From Flavobacterium aquiphilum (GTDB lineage Bacteria > Bacteroidota > Bacteroidia > Flavobacteriales > Flavobacteriaceae), in the NCBI RefSeq assembly GCF_027111335.1, contig NZ_CP114288.1, forward strand, positions 4,092,001 through 4,156,000: DNA of 64,000 nt. Reading direction: 5' to 3'. Every line of letters begins with the position of its first letter. The stretch's first letter is position 1. Made by a program: the position numbers and the translations under genes. The notes beneath the pieces were generated by a model. It worked only from the letters and a program-made list of their open reading frames with translations, did not search any database and was not told where the DNA came from. Shown here in pieces: positions 35,380-44,021 of the stretch.

Positions 35380-36792
35380 ATGGCAAGAAAAAATACAGAC
35401 AAAGTTGTCTTTCATCAAATAAAAGTCCTTGATGCTGGCGCAAAAGGCGTTTCGGTGGCAAAAGCCCCCGACGGAAAAGTAATTTTTATCCCAAATGTAG
35501 TTCCGGGAGATGTGGTTGACGTACAAACTTTCAAGAAACGCAAAGCGTATTATGAAGGGAAAGCAGTTCATTTCCATGAATTATCAGAACATCGTGTGGA
35601 TCCAATTTGCGAACATTTTGGTGTTTGCGGTGGTTGTAAATGGCAAAATATGAATTACAACCAACAATTGTTTTTCAAACACAATGAAGTAAAAAATCAT
35701 TTGCAACGCATTGGAAAAATCGAACTTCCAGAATTTGAACCGATTTTAGGTTCGGAAAAACAGTTTTTTTACAGAAATAAAATGGAGTTTTCGTTTTCGA
35801 ACAGCCGTTGGTTGACCGAAGCCGAAATTGGAAGTGACCAAGATTTAATGAACCGAAATGCACTTGGTTTCCATATTCCAAAAATGTGGGACAAAATCCT
35901 GGACATTAATAAATGTCATCTACAAGAAGACCCATCGAATGCAATTCGTAATGAAGTTCGCGCCTTTGCCAACGAGCATGGTTTGACTTTCTTTAATCCG
36001 AGAGCGCACGAAGGTTTACTTAGAACGTTGATGCTTAGAACGGCTTCGACGGGTGAAATCATGGTTTTGATTCAGTTTTTTGAAGATGACAAAACCAACA
36101 GAGAATTGATTCTTGATCACCTTTACGAAAAATTTCCGCAGATTACTTCCCTGCAATATGTGGTTAACAATAAAGCAAACGACACTTTATATGATACCGA
36201 CATCATTTTATACAAAGGTAGAGATTACATCCTGGAAGAAATGGAAGGTTTGAAATTTAGTATTAACGCTAAATCTTTTTACCAAACCAATTCGGAGCAA
36301 GCATACGAATTATACAAAATAGCCAGAGATTTTGCCGGACTTACCGGAAATGAAATCGTTTATGATTTATACACGGGAACAGGCACCATTGCTCAATTTG
36401 TTTCCAAAAAAGCAAAAAAAGTGATTGGTGTAGAAAGTGTCCCTGATGCTATAAAAGATGCCAAAGCCAATGCAAAACGCAATAATATTGATAATTGCGA
36501 GTTCTTTGTTGGGGATATGAAAGTCGTTTTTAATGATGCTTTTATTACGCAACACGGTCATCCGGAAGTGATTATCACAGACCCGCCGAGAGATGGTATG
36601 CACAAAGATGTAATTGAACAAATCATGAAAATTGCCCCTGAAAAAGTAGTTTACGTAAGTTGCAACTCGGCTACACAAGCAAGGGATTTAGCGTTAATGG
36701 ACGAAAAATACAAAGTTACGAGAGTGCGCCCGGTGGATATGTTTCCGCAGACACATCATGTTGAAAATGTTGTACTTTTGGAAAGAAGATAA
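35380..36792 (+). CDS. rlmD: 23S rRNA (uracil-5-)-methyltransferase RlmD-type
   Basis: SAM-dependent RNA m5U methyltransferase of the TrmA/RlmC/RlmD family, 470 residues. A TRAM RNA-binding domain (about 10-65) is followed by the [4Fe-4S] ligands C77, C83, C86 and C179 (CEHFGVCGGC and NKCHL). The Rossmann domain has VYDLYTGTGTIAQ and the catalytic nucleophile C428 in YVSCNSATQARDL. The target (U1939 or U747 in E. coli) cannot be told apart by eye. A -7 box almost touches the start codon. DUF6452 and DUF6048 genes follow in the same direction and probably share the mRNA. Confidence 0.88.
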   Translation: MARKNTDKVVFHQIKVLDAGAKGVSVAKAPDGKVIFIPNVVPGDVVDVQTFKKRKAYYEGKAVHFHELSEHRVDPICEHFGVCGGCKWQNMNYNQQLFFKHNEVKNHLQRIGKIELPEFEPILGSEKQFFYRNKMEFSFSNSRWLTEAEIGSDQDLMNRNALGFHIPKMWDKILDINKCHLQEDPSNAIRNEVRAFANEHGLTFFNPRAHEGLLRTLMLRTASTGEIMVLIQFFEDDKTNRELILDHLYEKFPQITSLQYVVNNKANDTLYDTDIILYKGRDYILEEMEGLKFSINAKSFYQTNSEQAYELYKIARDFAGLTGNEIVYDLYTGTGTIAQFVSKKAKKVIGVESVPDAIKDAKANAKRNNIDNCEFFVGDMKVVFNDAFITQHGHPEVIITDPPRDGMHKDVIEQIMKIAPEKVVYVSCNSATQARDLALMDEKYKVTRVRPVDMFPQTHHVENVVLLERR

Positions 36793-36804
36793 GCCCTTAC
36801 ATAA

Positions 36805-37347
36805 ATGAAAAAAATAATTGCTTTTTTTATTATTATTCTAGGTTTCGCCTCCTCCAGTTGTGAGCCCGATGATATTTGTGATCCTACTACTCCAACAACG
36901 CCTAGAATGCTTATTAAGTTTTATGACATTTCAAATCCTTCCGTCCAAAAAAACGTAACGAATTTAAAAGTTGTTGGCGAAGGAATGAGTGAAGGAGTCG
37001 TTTTGAATCCGTCAGCAGTTGATGACACCAAATATTTAGCTAACGGTAACAATATTTTACTTCCGTTAAAAACAGATGCTGATATTGTAAAATATAAATT
37101 CATACTAAATTACGGTAACAAGAATCCATTACTGGTGAATACCGATAATTTAGAATTTCATTACACCAGAGAGAATTTATATGTATCCAGAGCTTGTGGC
37201 TACAAGACTATTTTTACTTTGGATCCAACTAAACAATTTATACTAACAGATAATACACCTGCTGATGAATTATGGATGCAATATGTGATTGTGGCACAAA
37301 ATAACATAACATACGAAAATGAGACAATTATTAAAATATTCTTTTAG
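36805..37347 (+). CDS. DUF6452 family lipoprotein
   Basis: A 180-residue secreted or lipid-anchored protein of unknown function. Residues 1-20 form a signal peptide with a Cys in SSSCEPDDIC. The start EPDDICDPTTPTTPRMLIKFYD resembles DUF6452, a Flavobacteriia family. The rest is predicted to be mostly beta strands. It lies 12 bases after rlmD and overlaps the next gene by 29 bases, which is a strong sign of coupling with that gene. No function is known. Confidence 0.72.
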   Translation: MKKIIAFFIIILGFASSSCEPDDICDPTTPTTPRMLIKFYDISNPSVQKNVTNLKVVGEGMSEGVVLNPSAVDDTKYLANGNNILLPLKTDADIVKYKFILNYGNKNPLLVNTDNLEFHYTRENLYVSRACGYKTIFTLDPTKQFILTDNTPADELWMQYVIVAQNNITYENETIIKIFF

Positions 37348-38188
37348 TATTTACTTTTTGTTGTCTCTGTTATTTGTACAGGCGCAAGAAAAAACGACTA
37401 CCACAACTGTTGAACAGGGTGTTAAAATAACGGAGCAAAAAAGTACTGTTCCAACAAAAAAGACTCCTGAAAAAAAACTCGATTCAACAAAAACGGAACC
37501 TCCAAAACCCAAAATGGACCGATATGGTTTAATTGTTGGTGTTGATATCAATAAAGTGGCTCGATCATTTTATGATTCCAATTATAAAGGAATCGCGTTT
37601 ACGGGTGATTATCGATTTTCCAAAAAAAACTATTTATACGCAGAACTAGGTAGTGAAAGCATCACAGTTGAGGATCCTTTATTGACCACTACAACCAAAG
37701 GATCTTATCTTAAATTCGGTCTAAACCGTAATCTCTACACAAATTGGTTGGATATGGAAAACCTTATCACAATAGGTGTACGAGGCGGTTTCAGCACATT
37801 TAATGAAGAGTTAAAGAACTATCGTATCTATAATCCAAATCCTTATTTTGGACCATCTGAGCTTATCGATTCTGGAGTTACACACAATGGATTGACAGCC
37901 AGTTGGGCAGAAGTTTCTGCAGGAATAAATGTAAAAGTATTCAACAATGTTTATGTTGGTTTTAGCTTACAAGTAAAAGCATTGATAACAAATTCGGAGC
38001 CTACTGATTTTGAAAATCTTTATATTCCAGGTTTCAACAGAACCTATGATGGTAATTTTGGAGCTGGATTCAATTATACCATTGCTTATTTTATTCCTAT
38101 CTATAAAAAGAAAGTTGTACCGGTAGAAGTAAAAAAAGTTTCGAAAGCGCCCACTAATGGAGCAGTAAAAACGGTACCAAGACAATAA
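37319..38188 (+). CDS. DUF6048 family outer-membrane-like protein
   Basis: A 289-residue protein with a signal peptide (about 1-22, ending LFVQAQ), a Thr/Lys/Pro-rich linker (KKTPEKKLDSTKTEPPKPK), and a C-terminal region of alternating hydrophobic strands typical of a small beta-barrel (residues of about 70-260). It resembles DUF6048, which I recall following DUF6452 in flavobacteria. The start overlaps the DUF6452 gene by 29 bases in another frame. Outer-membrane location is inference from strand pattern. Confidence 0.72.
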   Translation: MRQLLKYSFSIYFLLSLLFVQAQEKTTTTTVEQGVKITEQKSTVPTKKTPEKKLDSTKTEPPKPKMDRYGLIVGVDINKVARSFYDSNYKGIAFTGDYRFSKKNYLYAELGSESITVEDPLLTTTTKGSYLKFGLNRNLYTNWLDMENLITIGVRGGFSTFNEELKNYRIYNPNPYFGPSELIDSGVTHNGLTASWAEVSAGINVKVFNNVYVGFSLQVKALITNSEPTDFENLYIPGFNRTYDGNFGAGFNYTIAYFIPIYKKKVVPVEVKKVSKAPTNGAVKTVPRQ

Positions 38189-38208
38189 TACATTGAAAAT
38201 TGATTACA

Positions 38209-38369
38209 ATACCATTTATACATATAAAATAGTCCAATCTACTCGTTCCTTTCCTCCAATACTGCCTCAAAAAATAATTCCGTAGCTAAGGCTATGCGAT
38301 GATTTTTATCGTTGTCTTGAAGAAAAATAACTTCGCATCTTTAGACTATTTTACATATATAAATGGTAT
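38209..38369. mobile_element. MITE-like 161-bp element with 25-bp terminal inverted repeats
   Basis: TACCATTTATACATATAAAA (38210-38229, continuing to GTC at 38234) is repeated in inverse orientation at 38344-38368, where 23 of 25 bases match. The outermost A/T pair (38209/38369) also matches. The 110-base interior has no reading frame of note and contains smaller dyads. This architecture is that of a miniature inverted-repeat element or a large RNA hairpin; no target-site duplication is obvious. Confidence 0.6.
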
Positions 38370-38371
38370 AA

Positions 38372-38412
38372 AAAAGGAGTAAAACTGAATTGAATTCAGT
38401 TTTACTCCTTTT
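38372..38412. terminator. Perfect 20-bp hairpin, bidirectional terminator
   Basis: Arms AAAAGGAGTAAAACTGAATT (38372-38391) and AATTCAGTTTTACTCCTTTT (38393-38412) surround a single central G. It lies between the DUF6048 gene and the convergent small membrane protein, directly after the MITE-like element. Confidence 0.75.
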
Positions 38413-38432
38413 CATTTTAGGTTACATTAAGG

Positions 38433-38669
38433 CTATCCTATTTCCTTGATCCCTTTAACAAACAACCATGACATGAATAGTTTTTCTCCGTCTTTGGTTT
38501 TCGCTGCCTGAAATTTTGGAGCCAAAAAAGTTCCTAAAAGAAAAGCGGTCATCGGTATCCAAAATCCTGAAAGACTGGTATATTGTTCTACCAAATAGCG
38601 AAATAATATAAACAATATAGCAAAACAACCCAGATTGTATAGAAATGCTCTTACTTGTAATTTTGTCAT
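38433..38669 (-). CDS. Small two-helix membrane protein
   Basis: From the ATG at 38669 the protein has 78 residues (MTKLQVRAFLYNLGCF). Two transmembrane helices, about 9-26 and 36-55, are followed by a charged tail. The reading frame stays open 22 codons further to an ATG at 38735, but that extension is charged and unlike a membrane protein start, so the shorter form is preferred. No family is recognised; small conserved flavobacterial membrane proteins of this form are common. Confidence 0.6.
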   Translation of the reverse strand: MTKLQVRAFLYNLGCFAILFILFRYLVEQYTSLSGFWIPMTAFLLGTFLAPKFQAAKTKDGEKLFMSWLFVKGIKEIG

Positions 38670-38735
38670 TTTAATGTATTTAAATTCTGCTTTCAAAATT
38701 AATTGAAAATCTACAAAATTCTCATAAAAGGCCAT

Positions 38736-39047
38736 ATTTTATTTAGAGACTCAAGCTAACAGCAAAAAAAATGGCTAAATAATACAAATTTAACAATAAT
38801 TACCTTTATTATTTTTCGTATTGATTTATGTGTTAATTTTATCACAATCCAAAAACAATTTTTGTAAACAATTAATTTACAGGTAAATATAACAAGAAAT
38901 CTTTCTAAAGAATTCTGTTTGTTATTTATCATAAATCTTTCATGGGCTTTTTTATAGATCTACTACCCAACAAACAAATCTCTTAATTATCTAAAAAGAA
39001 GTAACTCTTGCAAGTTAAAAGCTTGATACATTAAACATATATGCATT
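38736..39047. other. 312-base A/T-rich gap before the patatin gene
   Basis: I see no gene, hairpin or clear TAnnTTTG box in this stretch. It must hold the promoter of the patatin gene and probably that of the minus-strand small membrane protein. Confidence 0.4.
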
Positions 39048-40259
39048 ATGAAAACAAAAAAGCAAATTGCACATCAAAATTTAGGAATCGCCAAAAAAAA
39101 TAAAATAATACTAAGCATCGATGGTGGTGGGATGAGAGGAATATTAACCATTCAGTTACTAAAAAGACTGGAAGCAATAGCTGGAAGTCCCTGTTATGAA
39201 TGGTGCGACATGGTGGCTGGAACATCTACAGGAGGAATTATTGCTTCTCTAATACTTAATAAAAAGAGTGCTCAAGAAATAGAAGATCTTTACGTAAAAC
39301 TGGTTTCCAGAGTTTTCACAAAACGAAATATGTTGGCTAATCGTTTTTACAACCCACCCGCTTTTGACAAAATTAATTACAGGACTCTTCTCAAGGAAAT
39401 TGTTGGAGACAAAACCCTTCAAGATGTCTGTAAAGAAACTGGTCTGGATTGTGTTTTGACTTCAAAAGATATGTCTGCGGGCGAAGAAACTTTTTTTACC
39501 TGCGTCAATAAAGATGATAATTTTATAGGTACCTACAAATCGGTTTTGCTTCGGGGCGTTATGGAAGCCACAATGTCGGCACCAACTTATTTCACTCCAT
39601 TTGAACGATTTATTGACAGTGGAACAACCACTTTTAACAATCCCGTGCTAGCTGCAGTATTGGAAGCATTAGAATATACCGGAAAAGAAAAATACAAATC
39701 AGATCAATTAACTGTTTTCAGTTTTGGAACAGGAACCACACTTCGATTTATAGCTCCTGACAAAACACAAGATCCCAAAGGCATTGATGCTTTGTTTTGG
39801 CTCAATTATGTTATGGAAGAAACAGGTAAAGACGCCAGTGAAATGCAAGTTGATGTTTTGCGTAGTGGGTTAATCAAAGGACTGGATTTTCGCAGATACC
39901 AAATCTCCTTTGACGAAGAAACGATGTCAAAATTACCAAATGAAAAAATAGAACATATCCAATCACTGAAAGCCGATTGGTTACATAGCCTAAATAATGA
40001 AGAATTAGGAAACATCGACATGGCTGACGTCAGTTTGTTCCCTTTGATGATTACCATCGGAAATGCAATGGCGGATTACATTTGCCCTCCTGATGAAGAA
40101 AATCTTCCAATCACAGAGCGAAAAGGAAATTGGTTCCGCTCTGATTTCGTGTACAGTAAAACTGGTAGAGGAACATTAGTTACCGCAAGAGGTGATGTCG
40201 CATCCATCAAAAAACATCTTGAAAGTAAAACTTGGATTGAAAATCAACCAACCGCTTGA
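39048..40259 (+). CDS. Patatin-like phospholipase
   Basis: A 403-residue cytoplasmic patatin-like lipase. The oxyanion loop is DGGGMRG near residues 25-31, the nucleophile is S60 in GTSTGG, and the catalytic Asp is D190 in IDSGTT (DSG instead of the usual DGG/DGA). There is no signal peptide. Bacterial patatins act as phospholipases in membrane turnover, as secreted toxins, or as effectors of CBASS-type immunity. No nucleotide cyclase lies nearby, so CBASS is not supported. It is followed at 31 bases by a lipoprotein gene and then by an interrupted lysozyme-like gene, all co-directional. Confidence 0.88.
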   Translation: MKTKKQIAHQNLGIAKKNKIILSIDGGGMRGILTIQLLKRLEAIAGSPCYEWCDMVAGTSTGGIIASLILNKKSAQEIEDLYVKLVSRVFTKRNMLANRFYNPPAFDKINYRTLLKEIVGDKTLQDVCKETGLDCVLTSKDMSAGEETFFTCVNKDDNFIGTYKSVLLRGVMEATMSAPTYFTPFERFIDSGTTTFNNPVLAAVLEALEYTGKEKYKSDQLTVFSFGTGTTLRFIAPDKTQDPKGIDALFWLNYVMEETGKDASEMQVDVLRSGLIKGLDFRRYQISFDEETMSKLPNEKIEHIQSLKADWLHSLNNEELGNIDMADVSLFPLMITIGNAMADYICPPDEENLPITERKGNWFRSDFVYSKTGRGTLVTARGDVASIKKHLESKTWIENQPTA

Positions 40260-40290
40260 TAAAGTATAACACGTTTTAAATATTTAGCCT

Positions 40291-40728
40291 ATGAAAACAA
40301 AAGTTTTAATTTTTGCCTCATGCCTACTCATGACGCTGAATAGCTGCATTTCTCTAAAATTGGTACCTGATTATAGTGAAGCCATCGAAACGCAAATTAT
40401 CCAAACACAAAAACAAAACGAAAATTTATATACTGGATTATTGGAACTACCGCAAGAGAAAAGAACATACTCCAGTGTTTCCAAAGAATACTTAGAAATC
40501 GAAAGCAACATCAATTCTATTTTGTTCCAATATCAATCCCGCGAAAAAAATGAAGATTTTGTAAAAATGGGCAAACTTTTAAAAGACAATTTCGTACAGT
40601 ACAAAAAAGAACATAAAGACAAAAAAACGCTCAATGATGGAGAAATTTCTTTATATGTTGCCTATATCAACGGCTTTTGGCAACCTCTTTTAACGGCAGA
40701 AAAAGCATTAAAAAACATTAAAAATTAA
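40291..40728 (+). CDS. Lipoprotein of unknown function
   Basis: A 145-residue predicted lipoprotein (signal peptide 1-17, lipobox LNSC). The mature part is almost entirely helical (DYSEAIETQIIQTQKQNENL and later KEYLEIESNINSIL), with high Lys/Glu content. It lies 31 bases after the patatin gene and 5 bases before the next gene, so it is in one operon with both. No family is recognised. Confidence 0.68.
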   Translation: MKTKVLIFASCLLMTLNSCISLKLVPDYSEAIETQIIQTQKQNENLYTGLLELPQEKRTYSSVSKEYLEIESNINSILFQYQSREKNEDFVKMGKLLKDNFVQYKKEHKDKKTLNDGEISLYVAYINGFWQPLLTAEKALKNIKN

Positions 40729-40733
40729 ACATC

Positions 40734-41054
40734 ATGACATTAGACATTAACGAGATACTAGCAGATATGCTCAACGCAATAAAAGGTTCAGTCAAAGACG
40801 ACTGGAGTGTGGTCAAAAAATCAGCTAACAATTTTATCCAAAGCAAAAAAGATCGTCTGGAATTGCTAGCAAACATGCGAATAACAGGAGCCATAGACAA
40901 CGATTTTTTTGAAAAAAGATTAGCAGACGAAAAAGAAATATTAACCTCAGAATTGCATTCCATTGCAATTGTCAACAAAGTAATGGCGCAAAATGCTGCC
41001 AACGCCGCTTTTAAAGTTTTAGAAAACGTAATAACTACAGCATTAATAATTTAG
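40734..41054 (+). CDS. Small helical protein of unknown function
   Basis: A 106-residue protein without signal peptide. It is rich in Ala, Lys and Asp and predicted to be all-helical, with a hydrophobic C-terminal segment (NAAFKVLENVITTALII) that could be a membrane-associated tail. It starts 5 bases after the lipoprotein gene and ends 5 bases before the lysozyme-like gene. No family is recognised. Confidence 0.65.
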   Translation: MTLDINEILADMLNAIKGSVKDDWSVVKKSANNFIQSKKDRLELLANMRITGAIDNDFFEKRLADEKEILTSELHSIAIVNKVMAQNAANAAFKVLENVITTALII

Positions 41055-41059
41055 AAATC

Positions 41060-41656
41060 ATGATAAATAGAAAATTTTTCTTCGATCAGGCAAGAAACAC
41101 GCTATTTGGCGGAAGTTTAAATACCAAACAAGTGAATGGATTGACAACAATTCTAGACGAATGGGACACTAGTTATTCACATAATGACGATCGATGGCTT
41201 GCTTATATGCTGGCCACAGCACATCACGAGACTGGTCGCACTATGCAACCTATAGAAGAATGGGGAAAAGGAAAAGGAAGACCTTATGCTAACCGACTGA
41301 AAATGGCCAAAGACAAAAACAGAAATAATATACCTTATACTGACACTTCAGAGATTTTTTATGGGCGTGGATTTGTTCAACTCACTTAGTATGAAAATTA
41401 TGATTTGGCCGGGCAAAAACTCAATCAGGACTTTCTGCATAATGCAGCTGGTGTCATGGAAATTTCCAATGCTACCAAAATCATGTTCCTTGGTATGACC
41501 GAAGGTTGGTTTACAGGCGCAAAACTATCTACTTTTTTTAACCAAAACATAGAAGACTGGAAAAACGCCCGAAAAATAATCAATGGCTTAGACAAATGGG
41601 ACTTAATAAAAGATTATGCCCTAAAATACTATGCGGCAATAAGTCATACCATTTAA
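41060..41656 (+). pseudogene. GH19 (chitinase/lysozyme-type) glycoside hydrolase interrupted by an in-frame TAG
   Basis: One reading frame of 198 codons is broken only by TAG at codon 110 (41387-41389). Upstream it contains the GH19 catalytic Glu region ATAHHETGRTMQPIEEWG and the signature YGRGFVQLT. Downstream, in the same frame, follow YENYDLAGQKL and the helical C-terminal half. The family motif continues GRGxxQLTWxxNY, so the stop falls exactly on the conserved Trp and is explained by a single TGG to TAG change. The gene is last in the patatin cassette. It could be a true pseudogene, a sequencing error, or rarely a read-through gene. Confidence 0.82.
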
Positions 41657-41707
41657 ATTCGTTTTTTATTAATGTCTTTTTACCACTAAATTGGATAAAA
41701 TAAAACT

Positions 41708-42079
41708 ATGAAAAAAACATCTTTTGCATTAATACTGATTTATATACTTTTTACATCCTGTGTGAGTAAAAAAGAATACGCTGCTTTAGAAGCTAGGAAT
41801 AAGGAAACACAAGATTTATTAAATTCTTCAACTCAAAATCTAAATAAAATCTTTTACGAAAAAGAAAATATTTCATTAGAAAACCAACGCCTTTTAATAG
41901 AAAATGAATCTCTAAAAAAAACAAATGAGGAATTAAAAAATCGTATTGAGAATAGTACAAGTTCTCCAATAGAACAATTAATAGAATTCTGCTGCTCAAA
42001 TCATAATCCGGGCCATTGTGCAACTAATATGCAAGAAATGAAAAAATTATGTTCTGAATATAAATGCATTTTTAAATAA
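41708..42079 (+). CDS. Lipoprotein with coiled coil and Cys-rich tail
   Basis: A 123-residue predicted lipoprotein (lipobox FTSC near residue 18). A long coiled coil spans about 25-85 (EKENISLENQRLLIENESL). The last 30 residues carry five Cys and two His (EFCCSNHNPGHCATNM, then CSEYKC), which could form disulfides or bind metal. It is followed 6 bases later by a membrane protein gene. No family is recognised. Confidence 0.65.
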   Translation: MKKTSFALILIYILFTSCVSKKEYAALEARNKETQDLLNSSTQNLNKIFYEKENISLENQRLLIENESLKKTNEELKNRIENSTSSPIEQLIEFCCSNHNPGHCATNMQEMKKLCSEYKCIFK

Positions 42080-42085
42080 AAAAAC

Positions 42086-42625
42086 ATGATAAAAACGACG
42101 ATTATAACAATATTATTTTTTGGAGCTTTATATTTTGGCTCAGGCGGTTTTATAGTACTTGATAATGAACAACAATATGAAAAAGCTTTAACACTTCAAA
42201 AAAAAGAAATATTGTATAAAAATATAAGGTTTTACAACAAAGAAGTAATGGAATCAGCAAAACAACAAGATTTAATACTAGATTTCTATCCTTATTATGA
42301 TAGATTACCATCTGCATTGAACTTTATTATAACAGCAATTTGCTTTGGCATAATTGGATCCATTGGGAAAATAATAAATGATTCAATAAAAAATGAAACA
42401 TTATTGCACAAAAAAACAAATCTCCTTTTAATACCCTGTCAGGGAGGCATAATTGGTTTGATCATTTTAGGAGTTTCTTATACCATTCCAGTGATCTTGA
42501 CAAGCGAAAATGTGACCTTAAAACCTATAACTGTAGTTTTTTTATCCTTATTTAGTGGAATTTTTTATGAGAATTTTTATCAATGGTTTTTAAAGAATCT
42601 AAATGATAATGTCTTTAAACAATAA
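42086..42625 (+). CDS. Membrane protein of unknown function
   Basis: A 179-residue protein with about four transmembrane helices (about 3-22, 76-92, 111-135, 143-163) and one soluble loop of 50 residues after the first. No motif is recognisable. It starts 6 bases after the Cys-tailed lipoprotein gene, and both are probably one transcript. The pair lies downstream of the patatin cassette, of which it may be part. Confidence 0.62.
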   Translation: MIKTTIITILFFGALYFGSGGFIVLDNEQQYEKALTLQKKEILYKNIRFYNKEVMESAKQQDLILDFYPYYDRLPSALNFIITAICFGIIGSIGKIINDSIKNETLLHKKTNLLLIPCQGGIIGLIILGVSYTIPVILTSENVTLKPITVVFLSLFSGIFYENFYQWFLKNLNDNVFKQ

Positions 42626-42700
42626 TATAAAAAGTTTATAAAATAGACAGACTAATAAGAATCACTTAATAATTTATAAAACGATCAAAATACCAAATAA

Positions 42701-42740
42701 AAATCCCGATAGTTTCTTCGTCTAAGAAACTATCGGGATT
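42701..42740 (-). terminator. Intrinsic terminator of the RlmL-like gene (minus strand)
   Basis: AATCCCGATAGTTTCTT (42702-42718), loop CGTCT, AAGAAACTATCGGGATT (42724-42740): a perfect 17-bp stem. The T-run is on the minus-strand side, so it terminates the minus-strand gene. Confidence 0.85.
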
Positions 42741-42762
42741 ACATTCTATAATTAAGAACTAG

Positions 42763-43926
42763 CTATTCAGAAACATTTTGAAACTTTGTTCTCTTGCTTC
42801 CTTCATACATTTCGTATTTGACCAATCGGGCTTCGATGCTTCCATTGTAAAGTTTGATTTTTCGCGAAGGTTTTAATCCCACGAATTTCAAGGCTTCCAG
42901 ATTTCCAGTGATAAACCAGGCATTTGTTCCTGGGTAATTTTTCTTGAGTGTGTCTCCAATATTTTTATAGAATTCTTCAGTGCGAATATCCAATCGCTCA
43001 TCATATGGTGGATTGAAAACAATATGTAATTTACCCTGTGAGGTTTTCTCAGTATCAAAAAAGTTTTGCTCCTCAATCTTTACATACTCATCCAGATTGG
43101 CATTTCTCATATTGTCCTTGGCTTTTTGAACCGCAGATGGAGCTTTGTCATAACCTTTTATAGTGTAGTGAAACTCGCGAACTTTTTTCATCAGGGAATC
43201 CATAATTTGATCAAACAATTGATTGTCCCAATCATTCCATTTCTCGAAAGCGAATTCCCTACGGTTGATATTCGCAGGAATATTGCAAGCAATCATCGCC
43301 GCTTCGGCTAAAAATGTCCCCGAACCACACATTGGGTCAAGGAAATCACATTGTCCATCCCAACCCGAAAGCAGTAAAATACCAGCTGCCAAAACCTCAT
43401 TTATTGGTGCAATGTTAGTCGCAGTCCTATAACCTCGTTGGTGCAATGAATTACCAGAGGTGTCCAAAGCTACCGAAACTTGGTCTTTATCAATATGAAT
43501 ATTTATTTTTAAGTCCGGAAAAGCTTTATCAATACTTGGACGCTGACCTGTTCTTTCACGAAACTGGTCCACGATTGCATCTTTACACTTTTGAGAAACA
43601 AACTCTGTATGATTAAAATAGGTAGAATGAACTGTGGTATCAATCACAAAAGTCTGATTGGCATTGATATATTTTGACCAATTCGTCCCTCGAATTCCTC
43701 TGTATAACTCTTTTTCATCCCTCGCCTTAAAAGAATAAATGGGTTTTAAAATCTTCAAAGCCGTGCGTAAAGACAAATTTGCCTTATACATAAATCCTTT
43801 ATCTCCCTTAAAACTCACCATTCTCACCCCCTGCTCCACATCCTGCGCACCAAGCATTTGTAGTTCTTTTGCCAATATTTCTTCAAAACCAAAAAAGGTT
43901 TTGGCAATCATCTTAAAATTCTCCAT
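42763..43926 (-). CDS. THUMP-domain RNA N2-guanine methyltransferase (RlmL N-terminal-like)
   Basis: A SAM-dependent RNA methyltransferase of 387 residues, matching the RlmL/YpsC-type m2G enzymes. A THUMP RNA-binding domain fills about residues 40-155. The Rossmann domain has DPMCGSGTFLAEAA near residue 195, and the catalytic motif IV reads NPPYDERL near residue 300. E. coli RlmL also has a C-terminal RlmK domain; it is absent here, as in Gram-positive and Bacteroidota homologues. It is monocistronic with its own terminator. Confidence 0.87.
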   Translation of the reverse strand: MENFKMIAKTFFGFEEILAKELQMLGAQDVEQGVRMVSFKGDKGFMYKANLSLRTALKILKPIYSFKARDEKELYRGIRGTNWSKYINANQTFVIDTTVHSTYFNHTEFVSQKCKDAIVDQFRERTGQRPSIDKAFPDLKINIHIDKDQVSVALDTSGNSLHQRGYRTATNIAPINEVLAAGILLLSGWDGQCDFLDPMCGSGTFLAEAAMIACNIPANINRREFAFEKWNDWDNQLFDQIMDSLMKKVREFHYTIKGYDKAPSAVQKAKDNMRNANLDEYVKIEEQNFFDTEKTSQGKLHIVFNPPYDERLDIRTEEFYKNIGDTLKKNYPGTNAWFITGNLEALKFVGLKPSRKIKLYNGSIEARLVKYEMYEGSKRTKFQNVSE

Positions 43927-43984
43927 AGCCGCCTAACCTCCCAAATGGAGGAATTGTTATCATTAATATTCGGCAAAAATACAC

Positions 43985-43992
43985 TAAATTTG
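43985..43992 (+). promoter_or_regulatory. TAnnTTTG -7 box of the class I methyltransferase gene
   Basis: TAAATTTG lies 30 bases before the ATG at 44022. Confidence 0.55.
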
Positions 43993-44021
43993 CGGGACTC
44001 AAATTAAATGAAAAAGAATAA

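Noticed and set aside
38670..38735. 22-codon extension of the small minus-strand membrane protein
   Set aside because: The extension is charged and not needed; the shorter ATG starts a typical two-helix protein.
39048..40259. CBASS immunity based on the patatin (CapV-like) protein
   Set aside because: No CD-NTase cyclase, Cap2 or Cap3 gene lies near; the neighbours are lipoproteins and a glycoside hydrolase.
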